NCBI RefSeq assembly: GCF_900188275.1
Contig: NZ_FZNY01000007.1
Location: 124,001-188,000, forward strand
Source of the DNA: Dokdonia pacifica
Lineage (GTDB): Bacteria > Bacteroidota > Bacteroidia > Flavobacteriales > Flavobacteriaceae
Direction of reading: 5' to 3'
Length of the DNA: 64,000 nt
In this document: positions 25,921-37,400 of the stretch, piece after piece
Layout: the number at the start of each line of letters is the position of its first letter
Position numbering within the stretch: the stretch's first letter is position 1
Program-made: the position numbers and the translations under genes
Notes under the pieces: generated by a model
Database searches by the model: none
Told to the model about the DNA's origin: nothing
Seen by the model: only the letters and a program-made list of their open reading frames with translations

Positions 25921-28182
25921 AGGATTCAACTGAATATCTATTGGAACTTCAAGAATATCTGAACATCCATTTCCACTTACTCTTATCTTCGTTACTGGTA
26001 TTTCTAAACTTTTTGTATTCCTAAAATTAAAGAAGGTATAGGTAACAAGTCCATTAGAAGGTATTACTGAAACATAATTATCATTCCCTAAGAAATCAAA
26101 TTCATATTGATAATCTGTAATGTTTAAACCTTGAATTCTATAAGTCACGAAAACATCAGTTTCATTTTCAGATGGTATGATTTCTTCGATTGTAATCAGA
26201 ACATTAGGTTGTGATACTACTCGTATTGTTGTTCCTGTAGCTTTACCATTTACAGAAAACTCGATATCTGTATTATGAAACACTGAACTTATGAGTGTTG
26301 GGTCAAAGAAATATTGCTCTCCAATTTTTATAACTCCTCCAGTCCCTCTTATACCATTCACAACATCTACAACACCATCTAATGGAGATACTGTAAAAGG
26401 AATTGCTTTGCTTCCGCTACAGATTTCATCTACAGGTAAGCTTAGACTCACGTCTACTTTTGGACCACAACATAAATATGGCAGTGCAAAATCGGCAATT
26501 ACCCCAGGATTTGTTTCCGATTCATAAACAACTACAAATGTCCCTCCTGGTTCGACTCCTGCTATATGCTCTATTCCAGGATGTTTCTCTACATATTCTT
26601 TAAAATAGGCTTTAGAAAGGTCTTTATTATTACTCAACTCTTCTAATGAGAGCGCCATTATATCAAAAGATAATTGAGCAGCATCTTTTTTTAAGTTTAA
26701 TACCCCTGTAACAGTTTGATAGGGTTGAGATTGATGCCCCTCAATTCTATAAAATGTATTTTTTTCTAAATTAAAGTTGATCGCATCACTTATAGATAAA
26801 TCATTAGAAAGTAGAGGGTTTAAATTATTATATGTCAAATTCCTATCAGCAATTCTATGTCTTGTTTTATCAAAACTCCATCGTTTTAAAAACGTTTCAT
26901 CTATATCATAATAAAACGGGATAGCTTTTGTCTCTAATAACCCTGATTTTCTTGATGGTGTAATATTAATTTCAAGTTCTTTTTTTGTCACTACTGGCAA
27001 TCCAAAGTTGTCTACCAATTCATTAAATCGTTGAATTAACACTTTTACTTTAGCTTCTATCTCTTCATCATCCAATACTGGAGAATTATAAAATCTATGC
27101 TTATAGTTGTCTGGTGTATTGTCTACAGCTTTTCCTATCATAATATGTTTAGGAAATGCATTAAAGTTTGGAAAACAACTTGTAAATGACTTAGGTAATA
27201 ATGTTTTGATTTCTGTATAAGTATCTACTAAATCTTTTATGAAATCATATGCATATTGAAATCCTGTAGCCCCATCATTATCAATTGCTATTGCAGTTTC
27301 TAATTTTGAAGTAACTGAAGCAACATCAAAATTATTTTCTAGATTAAAATGTGAGGTGATTGTAGCAATCCCTTGCGACATTTTATTTAATAAACCTTCA
27401 TCTAAGGCAATTTTACTATACGCATTTTTAAAATCACTAATACTATCAAAGTCAGTATCTACAAGTGCTCGTCTTAATTTTAGTTCAGGAATAGAAGTAT
27501 TTAATGGATGTGGGTACAGTGTATCCCCCTTCTCAACAATATTCCTAATTCCTGCCAAAGTAGTGTAAAGTATTTTTACATTTTGCACTTGTTCCAATCC
27601 ATGATTATCACAATCTACCCCTCTACAAGGGCGCACCTCTTTTTCATAAGATTCTATATATACAAGTAAGTATAGTACATTTAAAATAGCTTCATCTGTT
27701 GCATTTACGGGTTCAAATTCACCTGCGCTATTATTAGTTTCTGATAGCTCCCAAAGAGGAATTTGATTCCCATCATCATAATAAAAAGGAGGATAATTTA
27801 CCTTAGAATTATCATAAGGTTTAGAGAAAGAATATCTTTTACTTTTTAGATCTATTGATTTAAGATCACTTACACCTAACTCATCACTTACTTGAATAAT
27901 ATCACTTAGTGTAATAAGATCACCATCTGTTGTGACACCAATTCCTTGAGATATTTCCACCCCATTTACTGCTCGTACTCTTCTACTATTTATAGAATTT
28001 GTATAGGTAAGTTGATGTTCAAACCCACAAGCAATTCCCACTCCTCGCAATAAGGTTTTAGAAAGGCGATCTTGATCTTCAAAATAATCTAAAAACTCAT
28101 TAAATTGTGTATGCTCTACATATTGTCCTTTGCTGAACTTTCTATATTCTGTTGTTATATTAGTTAATCGATTATTCATCAT
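25690..28182 (-). CDS. Large eCIS-associated fibre-like protein A, 830 aa
   Basis: The first ~550 residues are paralogous to the upstream gene 28201-31470: both start with (R/K)L-NIT-(E/Q)YRKF, then FEDQDRLS, G-GI-CGF, a GxGVTTDGDxI loop, a conserved PxKH(I/L)MxG stretch, GGTFVVVYES/GGTFILVHES and ADFxLPYLCC. The middle carries Ig-like or PKD-like modules. The end is a run of ~19-residue repeats built on NCC and ITPKV (see 25690-25920). There is no export signal, as expected for a particle component assembled in the cytoplasm. It occupies the position of the tail-fibre gene (afp13/pvc13) of classical systems, so I infer a receptor-binding or baseplate-attached fibre. Confidence 0.6.
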   Translation of the reverse strand: MMNNRLTNITTEYRKFSKGQYVEHTQFNEFLDYFEDQDRLSKTLLRGVGIACGFEHQLTYTNSINSRRVRAVNGVEISQGIGVTTDGDLITLSDIIQVSDELGVSDLKSIDLKSKRYSFSKPYDNSKVNYPPFYYDDGNQIPLWELSETNNSAGEFEPVNATDEAILNVLYLLVYIESYEKEVRPCRGVDCDNHGLEQVQNVKILYTTLAGIRNIVEKGDTLYPHPLNTSIPELKLRRALVDTDFDSISDFKNAYSKIALDEGLLNKMSQGIATITSHFNLENNFDVASVTSKLETAIAIDNDGATGFQYAYDFIKDLVDTYTEIKTLLPKSFTSCFPNFNAFPKHIMIGKAVDNTPDNYKHRFYNSPVLDDEEIEAKVKVLIQRFNELVDNFGLPVVTKKELEINITPSRKSGLLETKAIPFYYDIDETFLKRWSFDKTRHRIADRNLTYNNLNPLLSNDLSISDAINFNLEKNTFYRIEGHQSQPYQTVTGVLNLKKDAAQLSFDIMALSLEELSNNKDLSKAYFKEYVEKHPGIEHIAGVEPGGTFVVVYESETNPGVIADFALPYLCCGPKVDVSLSLPVDEICSGSKAIPFTVSPLDGVVDVVNGIRGTGGVIKIGEQYFFDPTLISSVFHNTDIEFSVNGKATGTTIRVVSQPNVLITIEEIIPSENETDVFVTYRIQGLNITDYQYEFDFLGNDNYVSVIPSNGLVTYTFFNFRNTKSLEIPVTKIRVSGNGCSDILEVPIDIQLNPEISEILFPDGNCCAENIIPKVSAVNFSTGNCCVENITPKVNAVNFLPDNCCQEGGITPRVVGVIFPDPACCVTLIS

Positions 28183-28200
28183 CTTTTATTTTTTTAGCAA

Positions 28201-31200
28201 TTATAGCGTTGAAGGAGGAGTTGGATTAGATGGTGCAGCAACTCTTAATGTACTATCTGGTATGTCATATCCGAATGACTCTAATGCTGCTTTAATAATA
28301 TTAAAGTAGTTCTGAGCTGTATCTCCATCTTGAATATCATACTGGAATTGTACTTGACCATCTGCTACTTCTGTAATTAAATTATTACTTACTGAAGCAT
28401 AATCCGATTGATTACCTGTTTCTACCGCTTGCATTAATGTTTTAAATGTTCCGTTACCATCTACTTGGAATACAATTCCTCTATAATAGTTTGGATTTCC
28501 TGTTCCAAAATTATTAGACAGTCTACTCTTAAATGCTGCTATATCTGTATTAAATTGAGTTCTTCTTGGTGTAATAGCACTTGAATGATAAACAGGACTA
28601 GCTTCATCTTGGAATACTAATACAATCACATTACCTTCAGGAGCTGCTTCCCCTTCTAAATTCAAGACGTTGAATGTTCTCTCATTTCCATAATTACGTA
28701 TTCTAACCTTATCTTCATAAGCCGCTACATCATTATCATATAATGGCAATAATGTATTCTTAAGCACTCCGTCCTTCATTGTTGTTAAAGGTGCGAGAGA
28801 GGAATTCATAGATCCTGATGAATCAAAGTAAATACGTATTTGTGTATTTCTATTAATCACAAGTTTAAGAGATAATGGTTCTATACTTACCATTGTACTA
28901 CATCCATTTGCATTAGTAATTGTAAGCGTCGGGTTATAAATATCTTCTTGTCCTACGACTAAGTTGTATGTATGCTTAACAATACCATTAACTGGTTGAG
29001 TTGCTACTAATGGACTACCATCACCAAAGTTCCATTGATATGTATAACTTGCATTATGTCCTGTTACTACAAAATCTACTTCTGCGCTTTCTGCATTATC
29101 ATCGTACACAATATTATCTGCAACAACAGTTACTTGCGATTGAGGTACTACTGTTAATACTGTTTCTACAGGATCATCATTTACTGTAAATGTAATTTGA
29201 TCTCCATGATTTGCTGTTGGCACTAAGCTTGGATTAAAGACACTTTGTCCTCCTCTATTTGTAGTAATCCCAGGAATTGCTACTCCATTTGCAAAGGCTT
29301 TAATCTCTCCATCTAATGGAATTACTGTCATTAGGATAGGGTCGTCATTCTCACAAAGCTGAGTTACTGGTAATACCAAGAATACTGGGTCTTTTTTATC
29401 ACAACATAAATATGGTAATGAAAAATCAGCAATGACTTGAGGTCTATCTTCAGATTCATGTACAAGAATAAATGTACCTCCTGGTTCTACCCCTGCAAAG
29501 TGTTCTATACCTGAGTGTCTTTCCATGAAGTCACTCAATAATTCACTTTCTATTTCATCTTCTTTCTGATCTTGCGTCACTACAGTTACACCTCCGTCTT
29601 GAGTTAATGGTGGTTTTGTTAGTGCCTCAACTTCATTTAATAAATTTAGTTGATAATCCAGATTCGCAATCGTTTGTAATGTCTCTTGTTGATCTGCCTC
29701 TGCATTACTTACAAACGCTTCAGAAACTTCCAGTAATTGCTGTCTTAAATCTGCAATTGAGATTTCAGTTGCTTCAGATTCTAATGATAATTCTGGGAGC
29801 TCTTCTGCTCTTCGTAAAACATCTTGATCACTTACTAAATCTGCACTCACTATTTGTGCATCATTTACATCTGCAGTAGGCTCTAATGAAACTATTTGAG
29901 TATCTAATGCTCTTGTCGGAGAAGTAATAGGAAACCCTCTTACTGGACCGCTAATTACATCTACTGCTTTTCTACGAAGCATTAGTGTTTTAATATCAAA
30001 TGACAATCCATAATCTGTTTTAATCTTATTGATATTTTCGTAGGCAATCTTATATGATTGGCCTAAATGACCTTCTATTCTAAAGAAGTTATTGTCATCT
30101 AGTGTATAATTTAATGGATTTTGAATAAAATCTTCACTTGATAAATTCCCTTTATGATAACTTAAGTTATGGTCTTCTTTATCATTTTCTGATTTTTCAT
30201 AATCCCAAGTTTCTAATAGTTCATCAGTTACATTGTAATAAAAAGGAACTGCTTTTTCTCCTAAGCTTGCATCTTTTTTAGAAGGTGTGATTCTAACAGG
30301 ACCAATAAATTTTCGAAAGCTTTCAATTTTCTGCACAAAACGTTCTGCCAATAACACAACTCTTGTATAATTCTCATCTTCTTCAGAAAGTATTGGAGAT
30401 TTATAAAAGTCATGACGATATTCTGTATTTTCTCCTAACTCTAAAGAAGCACTTACCGGTCCTAACATTAAGTGCTTAGGAAAAGAATGAATACTTGGAC
30501 AGCACTCTGCTTTTAAGTGTAAAAGCAAATCTTTAACCTCATTATATGTTGCTACTAAATCTTTTAGTACATCATAACGATACTGAAAATCTGTATCAGA
30601 CGTATTTAAAAGATTCGTTAGTAGTGTATTCAATGTTTGACCACCTAAGTTAATTTCTACATTAAAAGTCTGGCTAATAGATTCAAAACCTGCGCTTAAC
30701 TTACTTACAACATTATCTCTCTCTATAGCATTTGTAAACTTTGCTCTTACTTCATTATTTGTTGTTACATCTGCTGTTAAAAAAGCTCTACTCACTTCTA
30801 TATTTGGTAGTGCATCATAAAGTTCTTCAAACTCATTATGTTTATTATAAATGGTATCCTGAGTATTCCCATCTATGATATTCTGAGCATCTGCAGAATC
30901 TACAAGTAACACTCTTAATTCTGAGACTTGCTCTTCTCCTTGATTATCACAATCTGCATCTTGACATGGAGATTCTTCATTTACATAACTTTCTAAATAC
31001 AGAAGAACTACTTTTCCGTTCAGTAGGTTTTCATCTACAACTGCAAATCCTGTTTCTCCCTCTAAAATATCATCTTGACTTCTTAGCTCAATAATACTTG
31101 TTACTTCTGAAAAATGCGGATACTTGAGTATATCTGTATACGCTTTATAATGCGTAAATACTTTTCCATCAAAATCTATTGATACATCTTTTACGCCATC

Positions 31201-31470
31201 AATATTATTTCTCAAAGTAATGATATCACCATCTGTAGTAACTCCAGCTCCCTGACTGATACCTAAACCATTTAAACTAGGATCAGGTAACCCAAATGCA
31301 GTTGCTGTTTTAAAACCACAAACAATACCTGTACCACTAAGTCGGGTTCTTGAGAGGCGATCTTGGTCTTCAAAATAATCTATAAATTCGTTCAACTGGT
31401 CTTCTGTAAGCGCCTGGTTCTCGTTGAACTTTCTATACTGTGCTGTTATATTATCTAATTTAGTATTCAT
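28201..31470 (-). CDS. Large eCIS-associated fibre-like protein B with PKD and von Willebrand A domains, 1089 aa
   Basis: The N-terminal ~530 residues match the paralogue at 25690-28182. A helical, acidic spacer (~545-640) follows, then the shared GGTFILVHES and LPYLCC block. Next comes an Ig/PKD module (YTYQWNFGDG) near residues 780-860, and a C-terminal von Willebrand factor A domain (~873-1072) with an intact MIDAS start, IRIYFDSSGSM (Asp883). vWA domains bind protein ligands through a metal ion, so this is a credible receptor-binding or adhesion tip for the injection particle. It lies 18 bases upstream of its paralogue. Confidence 0.65.
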   Translation of the reverse strand: MNTKLDNITAQYRKFNENQALTEDQLNEFIDYFEDQDRLSRTRLSGTGIVCGFKTATAFGLPDPSLNGLGISQGAGVTTDGDIITLRNNIDGVKDVSIDFDGKVFTHYKAYTDILKYPHFSEVTSIIELRSQDDILEGETGFAVVDENLLNGKVVLLYLESYVNEESPCQDADCDNQGEEQVSELRVLLVDSADAQNIIDGNTQDTIYNKHNEFEELYDALPNIEVSRAFLTADVTTNNEVRAKFTNAIERDNVVSKLSAGFESISQTFNVEINLGGQTLNTLLTNLLNTSDTDFQYRYDVLKDLVATYNEVKDLLLHLKAECCPSIHSFPKHLMLGPVSASLELGENTEYRHDFYKSPILSEEDENYTRVVLLAERFVQKIESFRKFIGPVRITPSKKDASLGEKAVPFYYNVTDELLETWDYEKSENDKEDHNLSYHKGNLSSEDFIQNPLNYTLDDNNFFRIEGHLGQSYKIAYENINKIKTDYGLSFDIKTLMLRRKAVDVISGPVRGFPITSPTRALDTQIVSLEPTADVNDAQIVSADLVSDQDVLRRAEELPELSLESEATEISIADLRQQLLEVSEAFVSNAEADQQETLQTIANLDYQLNLLNEVEALTKPPLTQDGGVTVVTQDQKEDEIESELLSDFMERHSGIEHFAGVEPGGTFILVHESEDRPQVIADFSLPYLCCDKKDPVFLVLPVTQLCENDDPILMTVIPLDGEIKAFANGVAIPGITTNRGGQSVFNPSLVPTANHGDQITFTVNDDPVETVLTVVPQSQVTVVADNIVYDDNAESAEVDFVVTGHNASYTYQWNFGDGSPLVATQPVNGIVKHTYNLVVGQEDIYNPTLTITNANGCSTMVSIEPLSLKLVINRNTQIRIYFDSSGSMNSSLAPLTTMKDGVLKNTLLPLYDNDVAAYEDKVRIRNYGNERTFNVLNLEGEAAPEGNVIVLVFQDEASPVYHSSAITPRRTQFNTDIAAFKSRLSNNFGTGNPNYYRGIVFQVDGNGTFKTLMQAVETGNQSDYASVSNNLITEVADGQVQFQYDIQDGDTAQNYFNIIKAALESFGYDIPDSTLRVAAPSNPTPPSTL

Positions 31471-31492
31471 CTTTTATTTTTTTTAAACGCTT

Positions 31493-34258
31493 TTAAATGT
31501 TTGATTGTCCTAAGATTATTTTTCCATTCAAGTCATCACTATCGTCTTGATCACAATCTAGAAGTCTTCCTGGAGGGTATATATTATTTAAGTTATTCAT
31601 TGCTGTTATGAGATCTCTTGTACTTTCAGCTAAACTCACAAGATCTTCTCCGGACTTATCTATTAAGTATTTCTTGTATACTTTCTCAAAATCATAGAGA
31701 TCATTTGCAGCTTCAGTACCATCCTGTCTATCTCCTACCCAACAAATTTTAGCTAACACATGAGCTGGCAATTCTTGTCTAATTACTGTCTCTGCATATT
31801 TTCTAAAGTCAGGATTGGAAAAACGAAATGTATAGCCTGGCAATACAATACTTACTCTATATGAATACGGATCAAATACGTCTTTTTCACAATCTTCTTC
31901 ACAGGAAGTCATAAACTCTTCACTTCCTTCTTCTGCTTGTGTTTTAATATCTGAAGCAACAATAAAGCTACTATCTACATCCATACATCCAATTCCTAAA
32001 AGCTCATAATCAAGAGCCGTTCTTGGTTTTAGCAATAAATGCTCTACTAGGAATATTCCTTCTTCTGAAAACTCAAACTTGAAGTAATTAATGAGTGTTC
32101 GGATAACATCTTTTAACTCACTTTGGGTATCGTAATAGTTATTGTGATTAGCTATGATCTCTTCAGCATCATCTGCCGTTGCTCTTTTAACTACTTTAAA
32201 ATAGTATTTGCCGCCACCAGATACACATATTTTTAAGTTCCCGACATAATCCCCTTCTGCTAGAGGCCCTTCAAAGATTGTTTCTAAATCTTCCATATCT
32301 ATTTGAATAGATAGAAAGACAGCCTCATACATTTCTTGTAAAGCAGCATATTCTAGCACCTTTGTATTTACAGATGAAAGCGCAATATTTCCATTTGCAT
32401 TTTTAACCTTCCAAGTATACGTAGTATTACCATCTGTATCTGTAGTGCTATTAATAACTACTGGCGAATCTGATAAATGTCTACGATCATAATTTTGTAT
32501 TCCTAATAATCGTGCTATTCTTTTTTGCGCTCCAGATATATTTGATGTGTCCCATAATTCTGAATCTGGCTGCATATAATAATTATACCCTAAACCTCTC
32601 TCTGCACTTATATCTTTATAATCTTGTAGAAATACTTCTTTATTATTTAGAATAATTTCATCTGAAGCTCTTCCATATAAGGCTTTCATTAAAAAAGTAT
32701 ACTCATTAAATTGCTCTGAGAATCTTGAAATTAGGTGATCTAAGATTTGATTTCTTCTTTCTACACTATTATCTAATGCTTTATACAGCGTATCTGTAAG
32801 TTGAGTATCATCAGAAGTTTCATAATCGTTTACTAATTCATCAAAACCTTTAACACCTTTTATAGCTTGTGTAAAATACGTACGCTTTAATGATCCATTA
32901 ACGCTTAGTAATTCTTTTACTTTTCCTAAATGCTGAAAGTAACTCGCAAGCATTTTATCAAAGAATAACAAATACCCCTTGAGTTGTTTTGCTAATGCTT
33001 CTCTTTCGGGTGTCGATTTTGATATAATACCAGCTTCTCCTACTCCATATGTATCTGGAAGATCATTTAATATCGTTGTATGATTTTCAATATCAAAAGC
33101 TGTTCCTAGAGGAATTTCCAATTCCTTATTAAGTCTTGCATTTTCTCTAGCTAATGCCTCCTCTTCTCGAATTTGTTCTTGAAAAGCTTTTACTTGCGCA
33201 TCATTAATATTTAAAGGCAATGTCCCTTTGCTATAACTAAAAGAACTTAAATCACATAATACAGGTTTCTTTCCATAATCAACACATATTACCCAATCAT
33301 CTACATTAATCTTTCCATCACAGTTATTAATAGAAATTTCATTAATGACCTTTACACCATCTACAGACATGATTTCTTTAATAAGATCAGAAACGCGTAT
33401 TTCTCTACGCAACTCACTATTCTGTAACTCTTCTGTCTTTATGAATCCATTATCTAATAAAGGCCCTTCAAATATTGTATCTGTAGTATACCCTTCTTCT
33501 AATAATTGACTTAGGGAATAAAAGTTAATATCTGGTGCTAGGTAATTATTAATTACTTTTAAGACATTTGCATGTACCCACTCTTCATCTGCATTGTTTT
33601 CTACTTCAATTCTTGTACAAACAGCAATATTTTGAGTAGGCACTTCTTTTATTTCGATAAGATCTTCACATAGATTTCTATTATCATGAAAACGGTTTAA
33701 TGTCTCAGATAACACTGTAGATCTACCGCAATCATCGATCTCGTCATTATAATCAATTAAGACATCGTAAAGTCCTTTTACATTAAAGCTTTGCGGATTA
33801 CTTGTTTGTAAATCTGTACTATCAAAAGCAATATCTCCTGTCTTACAGTCTACAAATAATGTTTGTTCTCTAGGCATAATCCAGCAATTTTTTACTAGCT
33901 TTTCTCCCATGGAACTATCACCAATATCCAAGATTAACTTTCTATAATCGATTTGCGTCAAAGGTTTTGCAGGTAAAATTTCTGAAGCTTTGATAAATTG
34001 ATTTTGTATTCCTTTGTCGGCTTCATTTGAGGCTAAGATATCTGCGGTATCTAGATCCATTCTCATACCTAGGTCAGTGATCGCATAACTCAACACTTCC
34101 AATATGGTAATACCCGAATCATGAGAATTAAAATCAGTCCAAAGCCCACTCCCCAATTGTTCTATATAATTAATACCCGTTCTTCTCAAAAACTGAAAAT
34201 CCAAATCATCTTGAGTCTCAACTTTTTTAGGTATACTGATATGCTGATTTTCTAACAT
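31493..34258 (-). CDS. eCIS baseplate protein, Afp12/Pvc12-like, 921 aa
   Basis: The N-terminus (RRTGINYIEQLGSGLWTDFN, then SHDSGITILEVLSYAITDLG) is the typical opening of Afp12/Pvc12 baseplate wedge proteins, related to T4 gp7/gp6-type wedges. A central region with KQLKGYLLFFDKMLASYFQHL and a late FLVEHLLLKPRTALDYEL block are also characteristic, as is the LPAHVLAKICWV motif near the end. It builds the baseplate around the spike together with the J-type protein encoded upstream. A 144-base gap with a dispersed palindrome precedes it. Confidence 0.85.
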   Translation of the reverse strand: MLENQHISIPKKVETQDDLDFQFLRRTGINYIEQLGSGLWTDFNSHDSGITILEVLSYAITDLGMRMDLDTADILASNEADKGIQNQFIKASEILPAKPLTQIDYRKLILDIGDSSMGEKLVKNCWIMPREQTLFVDCKTGDIAFDSTDLQTSNPQSFNVKGLYDVLIDYNDEIDDCGRSTVLSETLNRFHDNRNLCEDLIEIKEVPTQNIAVCTRIEVENNADEEWVHANVLKVINNYLAPDINFYSLSQLLEEGYTTDTIFEGPLLDNGFIKTEELQNSELRREIRVSDLIKEIMSVDGVKVINEISINNCDGKINVDDWVICVDYGKKPVLCDLSSFSYSKGTLPLNINDAQVKAFQEQIREEEALARENARLNKELEIPLGTAFDIENHTTILNDLPDTYGVGEAGIISKSTPEREALAKQLKGYLLFFDKMLASYFQHLGKVKELLSVNGSLKRTYFTQAIKGVKGFDELVNDYETSDDTQLTDTLYKALDNSVERRNQILDHLISRFSEQFNEYTFLMKALYGRASDEIILNNKEVFLQDYKDISAERGLGYNYYMQPDSELWDTSNISGAQKRIARLLGIQNYDRRHLSDSPVVINSTTDTDGNTTYTWKVKNANGNIALSSVNTKVLEYAALQEMYEAVFLSIQIDMEDLETIFEGPLAEGDYVGNLKICVSGGGKYYFKVVKRATADDAEEIIANHNNYYDTQSELKDVIRTLINYFKFEFSEEGIFLVEHLLLKPRTALDYELLGIGCMDVDSSFIVASDIKTQAEEGSEEFMTSCEEDCEKDVFDPYSYRVSIVLPGYTFRFSNPDFRKYAETVIRQELPAHVLAKICWVGDRQDGTEAANDLYDFEKVYKKYLIDKSGEDLVSLAESTRDLITAMNNLNNIYPPGRLLDCDQDDSDDLNGKIILGQSNI

Positions 34259-34320
34259 TTATTTATGTTTTTTCTAAGTACAAAACCAAGATGACATGTA
34301 CTTGTAATTAATATTTTTTT

Positions 34321-34337
34321 GCTTTCGCGAAAGCGTA
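34321..34337. repeat. Dispersed palindrome, copy 5
   Basis: GCTTTCGCGAAAGCGTA lies in the 144-base space between the two large baseplate genes; the left end of the 20-base consensus is lost. Confidence 0.85.
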
Positions 34338-34402
34338 AACACCTACTATAAATCATTCTTTCCAGATCAATAAATGGTTGATGTTATGCTTCTTTTATAT
34401 GA

Positions 34403-37400
34403 TTATTTAGAGGCACATACTCTTTGAGTGATAGCTACTTGATGTTGTTTTGCTGATACTAGAATAGATCTAGGATCTGCTGTTATCGAAGCACTACTTT
34501 GCAATTGCCCATCTACATATACCGCTATGCTATCTATGTAATCTACATATGGTAAATGCTCTACATAATTTAACATAAGGTTTGTGTTTAAAGACACATC
34601 AAAAACAATAGAACGATCTGCTTCAAAAGCCCAAGGAGAAATGTATTTCTTGATATCTTGATCTAGTTGCTTTTTATAGAATTCTTCATCAAATTGTTCA
34701 AAGAATTTTACCGTTATAGACACTTCTACCTCCTGGTAATTAGGGTTCATAACAGTTGCATTTACATGCGCAGTATTTAAACTATTGATATACTCTTTTA
34801 TAGCGCTTAAACTATTTCTACTCACTCTAGGTTGATAGATGTCAAAAGCATTTTTATTTCTTGTATCTGGCACAACAACTAAACTTACATAACCAGGTAC
34901 CATAAAAGAATCTTCAGAAGTGTGGTTTAAACATTTTACTTTAAATACTTCTGGGAAGTTTTCTAAAATAAGTTGTTCATAATCCCATGAAGTAATGGCT
35001 CTGTTTTTATGTCTTAAACGCTCACTAATTCTTCTATAATACTGTGCATCTGACTCCTCATAAACCCCTCCAAAAGAGTTGTAATTTTGACTTACAGATT
35101 TGATTTTAGGAATTCTAGTAATGAGCTTACTAATGGTTTCTGCTGCCAGCCCAGTTTCTAGGTGGGACACCTCATTTTCATTATTTTCAAATGTGGCCAA
35201 AATTGCCTGTGCAAAAACACCTTGTACTCTACATACAGCATCATAACTTCTTTTCATACTGGCTTTTACCCAGATAAGATCTTTAGAAAGACGTGTGTTA
35301 TTTACATCTAAATCTCTAGGAATATCAAATTTTACAATTCCTGATCTTAGGAAATTATTAGTATCATCTTCTAGAATATATTCTGACAAATTCCTCCAAG
35401 TATTTCCTGAAAGGATTTCCCATGTTATTTTTTCTCGATCTTCAAAGGTTTCTACTAATGGATTTTCACTTCCTTCTAATGTTTGAATAAGTAATGATAT
35501 TCTCTGATTAGGCATTGCTTCTAATCCTACATAAAACTCTCCACCAGGACCATATACAGGCACTAACTGTTTAGAATTAAAGGTCTTTGCGTATTGCCCA
35601 AAAACATCTTCACAATATATAGTAACCTCTTTGTTTTCTGAAGGTCCTGCACTTATGCTTCTAGATAAATAAGAATATGCTACATCTGACGCTGTATAAC
35701 TTAACTCTATATCCTGAGCTTCTGGAATATATGGCTCATTAGGAATGAGTGTGTCAGAATTTCCTTCTTCCCCTGTATTAGCATCTAACAATGCTAATGT
35801 GTACAACTGTGGATATATATCTTGTAAAGCTGTTTGATTTAGAGATAATCGTATTGCTTCTGCAGTCCCAATATCACTTGTTGTGTTGGTAATAGTAAAA
35901 GCAGTATTATATCCATCTGTTGTTTGATTAAACAACACTACATTGGCATTTTTCAAGTTCCATTCTTTTCTATCTAACAGAAAAGCATTTGCTCTAAAAT
36001 AAGAGTCTGAATTTACCACCGATCCTGATGGTTGTGCCGTAGCTAATGAAAATGCTTGTAATGATGATGTTTCTACATCTGACTCTAATCTCGCCGTTGG
36101 TGCAATGGTATTAAAAGTTTGCTGTGAAAGATTATCCCCAGAATTAAAAACATAGGCCTTATAATGATCTGTTATAGAATTTGGGGTATTTTTCCAATTT
36201 ATTTTCACATTCACATTTTTCCAGTTTTTAGAAAATATTTCTGGATGTCTAATGTAAAAGTTGGACCCTCTAGTAGGCTGTCCTGTAAATGGGAAATAAG
36301 GTTTTTCTGCATTTAGAGCTCCATTATCATTCTCAATCATTGCTGTTGAAATACCTTCTACATCTACAGTAACTGTTATATTTCTAACTGCTTTTGCTGA
36401 TAATGCTTGATAAAATTCATAGCGCTTATTTCCTTTGATTAAAAATCGAGCTACTGGAAATTCTGTATCAAAACTTTCTAATAACACTTCTGGATTATAA
36501 CCCACTACCGCAGGAAAATCTTTTGCCAATTCAAATGATAGTGTTAAAGATTTGGTTGCATTTGTAACACTTTTTAATGTGATACCAGACAACCATTCTT
36601 CCTCTCCACTACATTGAATCTCAATCGTATTTCTAAAGTCATTTGTAGTAAAGTCTAATACACCTCTTGAAGAGGTTTCATAATCAATCTTTACAGTGAC
36701 TGTTCTTTTTCCCTCCTTTAAGTTTAACAATGATGACGCAATAGAAAATCCTAGATTAGCATCTGGTAATTCTTCATAATTAGTTTCATCAGAATTATAT
36801 CCAAAAGGCCACCAAAAATTACTTTCTTCTGGCAGTTCTTTTTCTAAGCCATCTAATGAATCTGCTTTTCTAGCAAGTTTGAGTTCTTGTTTGTTTTCAT
36901 CATTCAAAAAACTTTTCAACTCGACAACTTTTGCTTGATTTGCTATGAGTTCTTCATTTGTTTTATATACTCGTCTTTTTCCAAGAGCATCTTTATCTCC
37001 GTCTAGAGCTGTTCCTTCTGGGATTCTTTCCTGCATTGCTTTTTTAGCAAGTTCAAAAATGATATATGCTTTATCTTCAACGGCTTCTTTCTTTTCAATT
37101 TTCAACACTTCTCCATAATAGAAATCAAGATGTCTCTTTGTTAGGTTATTAAACTTTTCTTGAGAAAACTCGAGTAGTCTAATAAAGCATACAAAAAGAC
37201 TTAAGTGTGGTGTAAGTGCTCTTTCATTTTCAAAATCAGAGAGTGTCTTTAAAACATTTTTTTCTAGTTTTTTGTACGCAATAGTCTCTCTTCTAGGAAT
37301 ACTTTCCTGATCAATTTCAAAATAATTAAAGAAGTCCTGCCAATTTCCTTCAGGAATTGTATTATTATCTTTATCAAAGTAATTTACATGCTTTGCAAAA

